This document shows positions 1 through 7,800 of a stretch of 64,000 nucleotides of DNA, one piece after another. The notes below the pieces were generated by a model. It was not told the origin of the DNA, ran no database searches, and saw only the letters and a program-made list of their open reading frames with translations. This stretch comes from Verrucomicrobiia bacterium (lineage in GTDB: Bacteria > Verrucomicrobiota > Verrucomicrobiia > Limisphaerales > UBA9464), in assembly GCA_019634635.1 (NCBI GenBank), contig JAHCBB010000002.1, positions 124,001-188,000 on the forward strand, written 5' to 3'. Positions within the stretch are counted from its first letter, which is position 1. Each line of letters starts with the position of its first letter. The position numbers and the translations under genes are program-made.

Positions 1-768
1 ATCGGTGACGCGGGCCTGCTCAGGACTCATGTAGGCCGGCGTGCCGAGCAGTTCGAAGCCTCGGGTGAGGCCGTCGGGTGCCTCGAGGCCGGGGTCCACC
101 GCCTTGGCCACACCGAAGTCAATGATCTTGGGTTCCGGATCCGCCGGCGTGCCGGAAACGAGGACGTTGGACGGCTTGAGGTCGCGGTGGATGATGCCCT
201 TTTGGTGGGCGTGCTGGAGGGCGTTGCAGACGGTTTGGAGCAGCCGGAGGCGTGCCGGTACCGTCAGTTGGTGGTCATCGCAGAACCGGGTGATGGGTGG
301 GCCGGCCACCAGTTCCATCGCAACGTAGGGCCGGCCGCATTCGGTCGTCCCGGCGTCATAAACACGGGCGATTCCCGCGTGGTTCATCCGGGCCAGCGCC
401 TGGCGCTCCGCCTCGAAGCGCGCCAGCACGCGGCCCGAATCCATTCCCGGTTTGAGCACCTTCAGGGCGACCGCCCGCCGTATGGGATCCCGTTGGTCCG
501 CCCGGTACACGACGCCGAAGCCACCCTCCCCGAGGCATTCGTGGAGGAGATACCTCGAAACCGCGGGCGGGCTGGGTCGGGGGGCGGCAACTTCGGAGCC
601 CCCGAGGAACCGGCCCATTTCGACTCCGGCGCCCAGCAGTTCGAGGATCCGCTGGCGCAGGACGGCATCCGGGCCGCAGGCCCGTTCCAGAAAGGCCGTC
701 CGCTCGGGCTCCGGAAGGTCGAACACCTGGAGGAACAGCTCGCGCTCCCTAGGGACGTCATTTGGCAT
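1..768 (-). CDS. Eukaryote-like serine/threonine protein kinase, 3' part beyond window
   Basis: Hanks-type Ser/Thr kinase; only the first 256 codons are present because the gene is read leftward off base 1. After a ~70-residue N-terminal region come the glycine loop GEGGFGVVY (residues 80-88), the ATP-binding Lys in VALKVL (103), the catalytic loop HRDLKPSN (194-201), the DFG metal-binding site (217-219) and GTPAYMSPEQA (242-252), so the catalytic core looks intact. The start ATG at 768 has GGAG just upstream. It follows an ECF sigma factor gene by 25 bp; this sigma/kinase pairing is common in Planctomycetes, Acidobacteria and Verrucomicrobia, where the kinase usually carries a membrane segment and a sensory C-terminus. 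Those parts lie outside the window, so its input is unknown. Confidence 0.95.
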   Translation of the reverse strand, partial: MPNDVPRERELFLQVFDLPEPERTAFLERACGPDAVLRQRILELLGAGVEMGRFLGGSEVAAPRPSPPAVSRYLLHECLGEGGFGVVYRADQRDPIRRAVALKVLKPGMDSGRVLARFEAERQALARMNHAGIARVYDAGTTECGRPYVAMELVAGPPITRFCDDHQLTVPARLRLLQTVCNALQHAHQKGIIHRDLKPSNVLVSGTPADPEPKIIDFGVAKAVDPGLEAPDGLTRGFELLGTPAYMSPEQARVTD

Positions 769-793
769 GGCTCCATATCCGCTCGTGCGGTCC

Positions 794-1357
794 TCAGGCC
801 GTCCGGTTCTGTTGAATCTCCCGGAACAGCCAGGAGCGGGCGTAGGTCCAGAGGCGGCCGGCGGTACGCTCGGGCAACCCGAGGAGGGAGGCCGCCTCCC
901 GCTGCTCCAAGCCGGCAAAGAAGCGCAGCTTCGTGAGCGCAGCGGCCTGGGGATCGTGCGCCTCGAGGCGCTCCAGCGCCTCGTGCACGAGAATCAAGCC
1001 TTCATCATCCGCTTCTGTGGCCACTTCGATGCGCTCGAGGTCCACGCGCTCCGCGCCGCCTCCCCGCTTCTCACTGCGCTTGCGCCGTGCCTGGTCAACA
1101 AGGATGCGACGCATGGCCTCGGCCGCGGCTCCGAAGAAGTGTGCCCGGCCTTTCCAGCCGGGATCCTCCGCGCCCGAAAGCCGCAACCAGGCCTCGTGAA
1201 CGAGGGCGGTCGCCTGCAGCGTTTGTCCCGGCCGCTCCCGCGCAAGTTCCCGGGCGGCCTGGCGGCGGAGTTCGTCGTACACCAGGGGCAGAAGGGACTC
1301 CGAGGACACGGCGTCCCCCGCGGAGATCGCGTGGAGCATCTGGGTGACCTCGCTCAT
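794..1357 (-). CDS. ECF-type RNA polymerase sigma factor
   Basis: Sigma factor of about 187 residues, resembling the ECF group (Sigma70_ECF/TIGR02999) that sits beside Ser/Thr kinases. Region 2 is seen in LLPLVYDELRRQAARELA and FFGAAAEAMRRILVDQARR; region 4 is the C-terminal helix-turn-helix around EQREAASLLGLPERTAGRL. The start was placed at the ATG at 1357 (MSEVTQML), because an upstream ATG at 1396 would overlap the preceding gene and adds residues unlike the family. No strong Shine-Dalgarno is visible. It lies 25 bp after the GNAT gene and 25 bp before the kinase, so the three are probably co-transcribed with dacB. The promoter set it recognises cannot be told from this sequence. Confidence 0.93.
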   Translation of the reverse strand: MSEVTQMLHAISAGDAVSSESLLPLVYDELRRQAARELARERPGQTLQATALVHEAWLRLSGAEDPGWKGRAHFFGAAAEAMRRILVDQARRKRSEKRGGGAERVDLERIEVATEADDEGLILVHEALERLEAHDPQAAALTKLRFFAGLEQREAASLLGLPERTAGRLWTYARSWLFREIQQNRTA

Positions 1358-1382
1358 GACCGGGGGGCCGGATTTCCAGAAG

Positions 1383-2057
1383 TCACGGGGCGCCACCCAG
1401 CAGGCGCTTCAGCACCCCCGGGGTCTGGACCACCCGGTAAAGCATCCAGAGGCAGACCGAGACAACCGTGAAGGCGAACACGATGGACGCGGTGCGAAAC
1501 AACCGGACCTTTTGCTGAAATTCCGCCGCCCGCTGCATCCGCTCCGCCTCCAGGATGGCCAGTTGCTCATTGATGGCGGCCTTGGCCCGCTCCGGATCCA
1601 TCAGATCGCAGGCAAGCCACGAATCAGCCGACTTGAGGAACGATGCCGGCGCGCGCTCCACCAGCGGGGGCGGCACCGGAGAGAACCCGCCGGTCTTCCA
1701 GTAGTCCGCATCCTCCTGCGTCCAGACGCGCTGCACCCCCTGGTGCCGCAGCACGATCTGCACCCGTCGCCAGAGGGCGGCGCGGACCAGATCGGCATCG
1801 GCTCCGGCATGGATGGCCTCCGTGTGGAGCAGGGCCTGATCCCCCTCGATCAGGAGCCCGATGACGCCGGTGATGAGGCCATCCTCATCGGTGACGATCT
1901 GGAATTCATTGAGAAAGTCCCCGAGCTGTTCCCAGGGGAGACCGGCCTCCTGCCAGAGCGCCTGCAATGCCGCGAGGTCCTCGACGGCGGCGCGCCGGGC
2001 GCTGAGCGGGGAGGGATCCACACAGGGACCGTAAGGTCCGCATCGTCGTCGTGACAA
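1383..2057 (-). CDS. GNAT-family acetyltransferase-like protein with C-terminal membrane anchor
   Basis: The first ~150 residues look like a GNAT N-acetyltransferase fold: an N-terminal AVEDLAALQALWQEAGL helix region, a central ITGVIGLLIEGDQALLHT strand pair, and a C-terminal VWTQEDADYWKTGGFSPV motif typical of the acetyl-CoA end of GNAT domains. Residues ~190-215 form one hydrophobic segment (IVFAFTVVSVCLWMLY), so the enzyme is probably tail-anchored in the inner membrane with its catalytic domain in the cytoplasm. The substrate is unknown. The gene lies 15 bp downstream of dacB and 25 bp upstream of the ECF sigma gene, all on the minus strand. Membrane anchoring of a GNAT domain is unusual. 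Confidence 0.75.
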   Translation of the reverse strand: MSRRRCGPYGPCVDPSPLSARRAAVEDLAALQALWQEAGLPWEQLGDFLNEFQIVTDEDGLITGVIGLLIEGDQALLHTEAIHAGADADLVRAALWRRVQIVLRHQGVQRVWTQEDADYWKTGGFSPVPPPLVERAPASFLKSADSWLACDLMDPERAKAAINEQLAILEAERMQRAAEFQQKVRLFRTASIVFAFTVVSVCLWMLYRVVQTPGVLKRLLGGAP

Positions 2058-2072
2058 GCATACCCGGCCGGC

Positions 2073-3590
2073 CTACGGCTCGCGAACCGCACTGAGCGCG
2101 AGGGACTCCACGAGCGCGTCCACCGTTTCACGGGCCCCAGGGTGGCCCTCCATGGGGAGGTGGTTGTTGACCACGATGCTGAAGATCAGGGGCTCCCCGA
2201 TCGAATTCGTGAGGTAACCCGACAGCGCCTGAACATGGCGCAGTGCACCGGTTTTTGCCCGGACATTGCCCTTCAGGCCCGGGCGCGAAAAACGCGATTG
2301 CAGGGTGCCGTCCACACCGCCCACCGGCAGTGAGGCCATCCAGGCGGAGGCCGCGGAATGGCGCCGCATGTGGGCCAGCAACCGCACAAGGGACCGTGGC
2401 GTGGCGAGGTTCTTTCGCGAAAGTCCCGATCCTTCCTCGAGAAACACCTCGCCCTTCGGAATGCCCGCCGCCTGCAGCAGCGCCGGCAGGGCGGTCAGTC
2501 CGGCCTCCTCGGTGGTGGTCAGGTTCCCGGCGGCCGTGGCGCGGTGCGACCGCTCGTCCGCACCCACGGCAAGGAGCAGCAGTTGGGCATGGAGATTCTG
2601 CGAGGCCTTCATCATTTCCCGGACCAGTTCCCTCACCGGCGGCGACGGCACCGAGCCGACCGGTTGCCAGCCGGCGGCCGCAGGGGTTCCGGGGACAGGG
2701 TCCGGGATTGCGCCATGGCGTGAAGGGCCGGCGACTCGGATGCCGTCCCGTTCCAGCGCCTCCCGAAAGAGGTTCCCAAACCACAGCGCGGGCGTTGGGA
2801 CGCTGGCTTCGCCGATCACGAGGGGCTTTCCGGGCGGCACCGAACCCGACACGGCAAGGCGCGAATCCCCGGGCAGCCGGTAGAGCTGAATCCGCACCGG
2901 ACTGCGCTCAGCGCCGGTGATGACGCGATTCTCGACCACAAGCCCGCTTCCCTCCGGGGCGAGGCGCAGGTGGACCGGGGCTCCCCGCGCGGCTCCGGGT
3001 GTGGCCGTCAGCGTCACCGTGTTGTCGCCGGCGGACAACGCCGATACCGGAGCACCGTACGACCCGGCAAGGTCCTCCCAATCCCAGCCGCTGCCGAAGG
3101 GCGGTCCTTGGAAGCGGCTGTCGTCGCAGATCAGGCCGCCGCCCACCTGCCGGATCCCGGCCCGTCGGACCGCGCCGACCAGCGGAGCCCACGCGCGGGT
3201 CCAGGAGCCACCGTGCCAGCGTGCCGACCATGACGGATCCCCGCCGCCGACGATCCGGAGCGGACCCGCAAGACGACCGTCGGCGTCCGGCGGCGCAGAG
3301 ATCTGAAGGGTCGTGATCAACCGGTGCTCCGGTCCGAGCCGGTCCAGTGCGAGCGCGGCGATGAAGAGCTTGGTGTTCGAAGCGGGGATCATTCGGGCGC
3401 CGGCGTTGGTCTCGAACCAGACCCTGCCGGTCCTCAATGAGACCACCTGGACGCCCCAGAGAGCTCCTGTGGCTTCCGGGGCCTCAAGGCGCGACGCCAT
3501 CTGCATGCGGAGATGCTCCAGGGAGGCCGGCGATGCGGGAGCTGCCGGAGCGAGGGCCAGCGAAATGGCGAGCCAAAGGCGGCGGTGCAT
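2073..3590 (-). CDS. dacB: D-alanyl-D-alanine carboxypeptidase/endopeptidase (PBP4, peptidase S13)
   Basis: Periplasmic low-molecular-weight penicillin-binding protein that trims D-Ala and cleaves peptide cross-links in peptidoglycan. From the ATG at 3590 the protein has 505 residues and begins with a signal peptide (MHRRLWLAISLALAPAAPAS). All three S13 active-site motifs are visible: SxxK as SNTK (residues 71-74), SxN as SQN in KASQNLHAQLL, and KTG in RAKTGALRH. The length and the large insertion between SxxK and SxN fit PBP4. A longer reading from 3650 would put about 20 extra residues before the signal peptide and run through an inverted repeat, so it was rejected. It heads a minus-strand run with the GNAT, sigma and kinase genes. 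Confidence 0.95.
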   Translation of the reverse strand: MHRRLWLAISLALAPAAPASPASLEHLRMQMASRLEAPEATGALWGVQVVSLRTGRVWFETNAGARMIPASNTKLFIAALALDRLGPEHRLITTLQISAPPDADGRLAGPLRIVGGGDPSWSARWHGGSWTRAWAPLVGAVRRAGIRQVGGGLICDDSRFQGPPFGSGWDWEDLAGSYGAPVSALSAGDNTVTLTATPGAARGAPVHLRLAPEGSGLVVENRVITGAERSPVRIQLYRLPGDSRLAVSGSVPPGKPLVIGEASVPTPALWFGNLFREALERDGIRVAGPSRHGAIPDPVPGTPAAAGWQPVGSVPSPPVRELVREMMKASQNLHAQLLLLAVGADERSHRATAAGNLTTTEEAGLTALPALLQAAGIPKGEVFLEEGSGLSRKNLATPRSLVRLLAHMRRHSAASAWMASLPVGGVDGTLQSRFSRPGLKGNVRAKTGALRHVQALSGYLTNSIGEPLIFSIVVNNHLPMEGHPGARETVDALVESLALSAVREP

Positions 3591-3605
3591 GCGCAGAACG
3601 ATTTT

Positions 3606-3639
3606 GCCAAACCCTCGGAGTGGCAATACAGGGTTTGGC
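3606..3639. promoter_or_regulatory. Perfect 10-bp inverted repeat between divergent genes
   Basis: The 50-bp spacer between dacB (minus) and the TPR-like gene (plus) contains GCCAAACCCT (3606-3615) and its exact complement AGGGTTTGGC (3630-3639) with a 14-nt loop. It ends one base before the GTG start of the plus-strand gene. It could be an operator for the divergent pair or an RNA hairpin covering the start codon. No T-run follows, so it is not a typical terminator. Confidence 0.5.
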
Positions 3640-3640
3640 G

Positions 3641-4138
3641 GTGAACGCACTGGAGTATCCCGATCGGCATCATGTCGTGGCCGCCGAGGGCTGGTTTGAG
3701 CTCGGCTGCGACCCGGAGGCCATGACCGAACTGGGGCGGCTGTCGCCCGCCGGGCAATGTCATCCCGACCCCCTCGAGCTTCGCTGGCGGATTCTTGCGC
3801 GGGCGCGGAACTGGGCTGCCGCCCTGGAGGTGTCCGGCCAGATGACGCAGGTCGCTCCGGACCGCCCTGAAGGCTGGATCCAGCTGAGCTTCACCCTGCA
3901 CGAGCTGGGGCGCACTCGGGATGCCTGGAACCTCCTGCTTCCCATGGCATCCCGGTTTCCCGAGGATTCAGTGATTCCGTACAATCTCGCCTGCTATGCC
4001 TGTCAGCTCGGGGAGTTGAAGGCGGCGCAACAGTGGCTCGAGCGGGCGGCCCGGATGCGTCCGCGCAAGGAGATCAAGGGAATGGCGCTGAGCGATCCGG
4101 ATCTGGCGCCGCTCCGGTCCTGCGTGGAGCAGCTCTGA
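3641..4138 (+). CDS. Small tetratricopeptide-repeat-like protein
   Basis: A 165-residue soluble protein with helical TPR-like repeats: LELRWRILARARNWAAALEV, GWIQLSFTLHELGRTRDAWN and IPYNLACYACQLGELKAAQQ each show the W-L-G-Y-A spacing of the motif, followed by a helix around LERAARMR. It has no signal peptide, so it is probably a cytoplasmic protein-interaction scaffold. The start is set at the GTG at 3641 (VNALEYPDRHH); the reading frame is open further upstream, but that stretch overlaps dacB on the other strand and does not look like protein. No partner is suggested by the neighbours: divergent dacB and a convergent YkvA-like gene. Confidence 0.8.
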   Translation: MNALEYPDRHHVVAAEGWFELGCDPEAMTELGRLSPAGQCHPDPLELRWRILARARNWAAALEVSGQMTQVAPDRPEGWIQLSFTLHELGRTRDAWNLLLPMASRFPEDSVIPYNLACYACQLGELKAAQQWLERAARMRPRKEIKGMALSDPDLAPLRSCVEQL

Positions 4139-4156
4139 CGGCCGCGCGGATCAGGA

Positions 4157-4561
4157 TCAGGGCTTGCTGGTGATCTCGCCCCAATTGACGTGGTTGCGTT
4201 CCGCGTACTGGGTGAACGCCTTCTCGTGGAGGATGAGCGCGGCCCTGACAACGCTGGAGTCGTCGGCACGGCCCGCGGCGCCCATGAAGTCCGGGATCAG
4301 GTCATTCTTGCGGTGGGCGTAGGTGAGTGCGAAGACCGCGGCGGCCAGGGCGTGGTAGGTCAGGTCCTTGTAGGCACCCTCGGCAACATCCTCGACCACG
4401 TCGGCAAGAAACTCGAGCTGGTTCACCAGATGCGGAAACTCCGGCGCGTCAATCTGCGCAAATTCCACCTTCCACAGCGGCAGGTTTCGCAGCACCCGTT
4501 CCAGGGTCATCGGCGTCACCTGCGCGGCGCCGTGCATGACATAGTTGGCGATTTCCGACAT
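4157..4561 (-). CDS. YkvA/DUF1232-like small protein
   Basis: A 134-residue protein. Its middle contains KNDLIPDFMGAAGRADDSSV, which resembles the DUF1232 (YkvA) signature of an LIPD motif followed by a glycine turn and paired aspartates, here flanked by alanine-rich helices (YHALAAAVFALTYAHRK). DUF1232 proteins are uncharacterised and often membrane-associated. The start is the ATG at 4561 (MSEIANYVMHG); a longer frame extends to 5080 but is antisense to cutA. It is convergent with the TPR gene and divergent from cutA. The assignment rests on one motif, so only the family resemblance is claimed. Confidence 0.75.
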   Translation of the reverse strand: MSEIANYVMHGAAQVTPMTLERVLRNLPLWKVEFAQIDAPEFPHLVNQLEFLADVVEDVAEGAYKDLTYHALAAAVFALTYAHRKNDLIPDFMGAAGRADDSSVVRAALILHEKAFTQYAERNHVNWGEITSKP

Positions 4562-4684
4562 TCGGCCGCGATCATAGGCAGGTCTGCCCCGCCGGGGCAA
4601 CGCGCAGCTTTTCACACCCTTTGGCGGGCGCGAAGGCCGCGCGTCGGGCGTTGCGGCGTGGTTCGGGGTCTGGTTGGGTGCGGC

Positions 4685-5056
4685 ATGCCTCGGTCCACCC
4701 GTCACCGCATCGTTCTGGTCACCGCGCCGGATGCCGGCGTCGCCCGGCGGCTGGCCCGCAGCGCCCTGGAGGCCCGCCTCGTCGCCTGCGCCAATCTCGT
4801 GCCGGGCGTGGAGTCCCACTACTGGTGGCAGGGAGCCTTGGAATCCGCGACCGAGGTGTTGATCCTCTTCAAGACCACCGGGGCGCGGGTGGCCGCCCTC
4901 GAGCGCCTTGTCCGGAAGGAGCACCCCTACGAGACGCCCGAGTTTCTCGCGCTGTCCCCGGGCCACGGAAGTGCCGCCTACCTGGACTGGATCACCGACT
5001 CCGTGGTTCCCACCCCCGCCCGGAGGCGGAGGCGGTCCGGTCATGACGCGCATTGA
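4685..5056 (+). CDS. cutA: CutA1 divalent-cation tolerance protein
   Basis: A 123-residue member of the CutA1 family, small ferredoxin-fold trimers linked to copper tolerance in Escherichia coli although the biochemical role is still debated. Family features are clear: HRIVLVTAPDAGVARRLARS at the N-terminus, ARLVACANLVPGVESHYWW with the conserved cysteine and the W-x-G turn, EVLILFKTT, and the signature HPYETPEFLAL near the C-terminus. The start is the ATG at 4685. The C-terminus carries a basic tail (PARRRRRSGHDAH) beyond the usual family end. The sialate esterase gene starts 35 bp downstream, so the two may share a transcript, but no functional link is evident. Confidence 0.93.
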   Translation: MPRSTRHRIVLVTAPDAGVARRLARSALEARLVACANLVPGVESHYWWQGALESATEVLILFKTTGARVAALERLVRKEHPYETPEFLALSPGHGSAAYLDWITDSVVPTPARRRRRSGHDAH

Positions 5057-5091
5057 CCCGGAGGGCGCGATCGGGTTCAACGGACCCCATC

Positions 5092-6684
5092 ATGACTCCC
5101 CCGCCCCGGTGGTTTTCCCTTCGCGTCCTCGTGTTTCTGGCCGTTTGGGTGTGCTTGGATCCCTTTGGCGTGGTTGCCGAGGTCCGGCTGCACCCGACCT
5201 TTTCCGATCATGCCGTGTTGCAGCGGGGAATGCGGGTGCCCGTGTGGGGCTCTGCCGACGAAGGTTCGACGGTGGTCGTGGAGTTTGCCGGACGCCGTCG
5301 CAGCACCATTGCGCGTCAGGGACGCTGGATGGTCGAGTTGCCTCGCATGCGCGCGTCCTCAATGGGGCGTCCGCTCCGGGTGACGGGTCCCCACAATTCG
5401 GTTGAGATTTCCGACGTGGTCGTCGGTGAAGTCTGGCTGTGCTCCGGACAATCCAACATGGAATGGCCCCTGCGGGCGAGCCATCAGCCAGAGGCGGACA
5501 TTGCTGCCAGCACCAATCCCAACCTCCGCCTGTTCACAGTGACCAAGCGCCGGTCGCCGGAGGTGGAGACGGATCTCGATCATGCGCCCCATGGCTGGGA
5601 GTTGGCCGGGCCCGAGGTCGTCCGGAACTTTTCGGCGGTCGGGTACTATTTCGGCCGCATGCTGGAGGCCTCGCTGCGGGCGGAGGGTGTGCCGGTGGGG
5701 ATCATTCACGCCAGTTGGGGCGGCTCGCCGGCGGAGGTGTGGATGCGTGCCGGCGTGCTGGAATCGGACCGCGAATACGCGGCGGACATCCTGGCGCCGG
5801 CGGCGGAGACGCTGGCGCGATGGGAGGCTGCCGTGCGGGAGTGGGAGGAGCGGCGGACCGCGGCGACCGCCCGGGGCGAGTCTTTCCGGGAGAACCGCCC
5901 CGGTCAGCCGTGGCGGCCGGCCGAATTGTACAACGGCATGCTGGCAGGACTCATTCCCTATGCCATCCAGGGCGTGATCTGGTACCAGGGGGAATCGAAT
6001 GCAGGTCGCGCCTGGCAGTACCGCCGGCTGCTGGCGGACATGATCCGCAACTGGCGGACCGACTGGGGGCAGGGCGATTTCTGGTTTCTGCAGGTGCAAC
6101 TGGCGCCCTGGGATCGCAACCGGAAGCGGGACCTTGCAGAAATTGCGTCCGAGGTGGGTGAATCCGGTTGGGCCGAACTGAGGGAGGCGCAGAATCACGT
6201 TGCGGCCACGGTGCCACGGGTGGGCGTGGTTGTGATCACCGATGTCGGGGACAAGGATGACATCCATCCGACCCGCAAGGAACCGGTCGGGGACCGCCTC
6301 GCGCGGCTCGCGTTGGCGCGGGTCCATGGGAAACCGGTGGTCGCCGTCGGGCCGCAACTCCGTTCCGTGCGCACGCGTGGTGGCGAAGTCGTGCTGCGTT
6401 TCGGTGATGTGGGGGCCGGATTGCGGACGCTGGACGGCGGAGCCCCCGCCGGATTCACGGTGGCGGGGGAGGACCGGAAATTCCATGCGGCGTCTGCCCG
6501 CATTTCCGGCCGCGACGAAATCATCGTGTCCTCCCCGGAGGTCCAACGACCGGTGGCGGCGCGCTACGGGTGGGCCGATTACCCCGTGGTCAATCTGGCC
6601 AACGAAGCGGGGCTGCCTGCGTCGCCTTTTCGCACCGATTCATGGCCGGGGTCCACGCAGCGCCCCGCCCCCTCCGCGCGATAG
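5092..6684 (+). CDS. Sialate O-acetylesterase (SASA family)
   Basis: Secreted carbohydrate esterase of 530 residues that should remove O-acetyl groups from sialic acids or similar sugars. A hydrophobic N-terminal segment (RWFSLRVLVFLAVWV) acts as signal peptide and is followed by a beta-sandwich region. The SGNH/SASA catalytic core starts at GEVWLCSGQSNMEWP, with the nucleophile Ser121 in GQSN, the oxyanion block IIHASWGGSPAEVWM, the GVIWYQGESNA block, and the C-terminal catalytic Asp390/His392 in DDIHPTRKE. The start is the ATG at 5092, giving a better signal peptide than the ATG at 5053, which overlaps cutA. The next gene encodes a sialidase-like protein, so the pair probably processes host or environmental glycans outside the cytoplasm. 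Confidence 0.93.
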   Translation: MTPPPRWFSLRVLVFLAVWVCLDPFGVVAEVRLHPTFSDHAVLQRGMRVPVWGSADEGSTVVVEFAGRRRSTIARQGRWMVELPRMRASSMGRPLRVTGPHNSVEISDVVVGEVWLCSGQSNMEWPLRASHQPEADIAASTNPNLRLFTVTKRRSPEVETDLDHAPHGWELAGPEVVRNFSAVGYYFGRMLEASLRAEGVPVGIIHASWGGSPAEVWMRAGVLESDREYAADILAPAAETLARWEAAVREWEERRTAATARGESFRENRPGQPWRPAELYNGMLAGLIPYAIQGVIWYQGESNAGRAWQYRRLLADMIRNWRTDWGQGDFWFLQVQLAPWDRNRKRDLAEIASEVGESGWAELREAQNHVAATVPRVGVVVITDVGDKDDIHPTRKEPVGDRLARLALARVHGKPVVAVGPQLRSVRTRGGEVVLRFGDVGAGLRTLDGGAPAGFTVAGEDRKFHAASARISGRDEIIVSSPEVQRPVAARYGWADYPVVNLANEAGLPASPFRTDSWPGSTQRPAPSAR

Positions 6685-6772
6685 CGGCGACCGCGGGGGT
6701 GCCACGGCCGCAGGTCGTTCAAAATCCCGCGCTTGGCGTCCGGAGCCTTCCCGGTATCCTCCGCAGGATTCG

Positions 6773-7774
6773 ATGATGACCAAAATTCTTGCCCTGGCGG
6801 GTGTGCTCGCCGCCGCGCCGGCGGTGGCGCAGATCCTGTCTTCCGAATTTATTGCGGATCCGCCACCGACACGGGCCTCGCATGCCTCGACCGTCTGCGA
6901 CTCCAAGAACGGCCTCGTGGCCGCCTGGTTTGGTGGCGCGGCGGAGCGGTCGCCCGACTGCGTGATCTGGCAATCACGGTTTGTGGACGGCCGTTGGCTT
7001 CCGGCCGTTGAGGTGGCCCGTGGCAACGAGGATGGACGGCAGCAGTTGCCCTGCTGGAACCCGGTCCTGTTCGAGAAGCGCAACGGTCCGCTGTACCTCT
7101 TCTACAAGGTCGGCCCCAGTCCCTCCAAGTGGTGGGGCCGCGTGATGCGCTCCGATGACGGAGGGATCACCTGGGGCAGGTCGCGGCGACTTCCGGACGG
7201 TTTCGTAGGCCCGGTGCGCAACAAGCCGGTCGAACTGCCCAGCGGGACGATCTTGTGCGGTGCGAGCACCGAGGATCAGGGCTGGCGGGTGCATATGGAA
7301 TGGACCGTGAACCCGTTTGCGCGATGGGATCGGACGCCACCGTTGAACAGCGCCCTCAACTGGGGCGCGATCCAGCCCACCATCCTGCGGTGGCCCGGGG
7401 AACGCACGCAGATCCTTTGCCGGACCAAGCAGCAGGTGGTTTCGGCGGCCTGGTGCACCACCGACCTCCGCAACTGGGGGGCCATGAGCGGGACCATGCT
7501 GCCCAATCCCAACAGCGCGATTGACGCGGTGATGCTGGAAAACGGCCAGGCCCTGCTGGTGTACAACCCGACCACCGACTCCCGGTCGGAGCTTTCGATC
7601 GCCTTGTCCGCGGACGGGACCGAATGGCGGCGCGTCCTCGATCTGGAGAAGGGTCCCGGCGAGTACAGCTACCCCGCAGTCATTCAGGATCGCGGCGGGC
7701 GGGTTCACGTGACCTACACTTGGAAGCGGGAGGCCATCCGGCATGTGGTGGTGGACCCGGCTGCGTTGAACTGA
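6773..7774 (+). CDS. Secreted sialidase-like BNR-repeat protein
   Basis: A 333-residue protein with a signal peptide (MMTKILALAGVLAAAPAVAQ) and a six-bladed-propeller sequence typical of the exo-alpha-sialidase/BNR family. The Asp-box RSDDGGITWGRSR is near residue 126, and HASTVCDSKNGLVAAWFGG at the N-terminus resembles the first blade of such proteins. Repeated ADGTEW- and SYPAVIQDRGG-type segments continue the propeller. Bacterial proteins of this class include true sialidases but also rhamnosidases and uncharacterised enzymes, so the substrate is not certain. It lies 88 bp after the sialate O-acetylesterase gene, which supports a role in the same glycan degradation. The start could be either of two adjacent ATGs, 6773 or 6776. 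Confidence 0.85.
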   Translation: MMTKILALAGVLAAAPAVAQILSSEFIADPPPTRASHASTVCDSKNGLVAAWFGGAAERSPDCVIWQSRFVDGRWLPAVEVARGNEDGRQQLPCWNPVLFEKRNGPLYLFYKVGPSPSKWWGRVMRSDDGGITWGRSRRLPDGFVGPVRNKPVELPSGTILCGASTEDQGWRVHMEWTVNPFARWDRTPPLNSALNWGAIQPTILRWPGERTQILCRTKQQVVSAAWCTTDLRNWGAMSGTMLPNPNSAIDAVMLENGQALLVYNPTTDSRSELSIALSADGTEWRRVLDLEKGPGEYSYPAVIQDRGGRVHVTYTWKREAIRHVVVDPAALN

Positions 7775-7800
7775 CCGGGCCGGTCTCCCCAGACCCGCAA

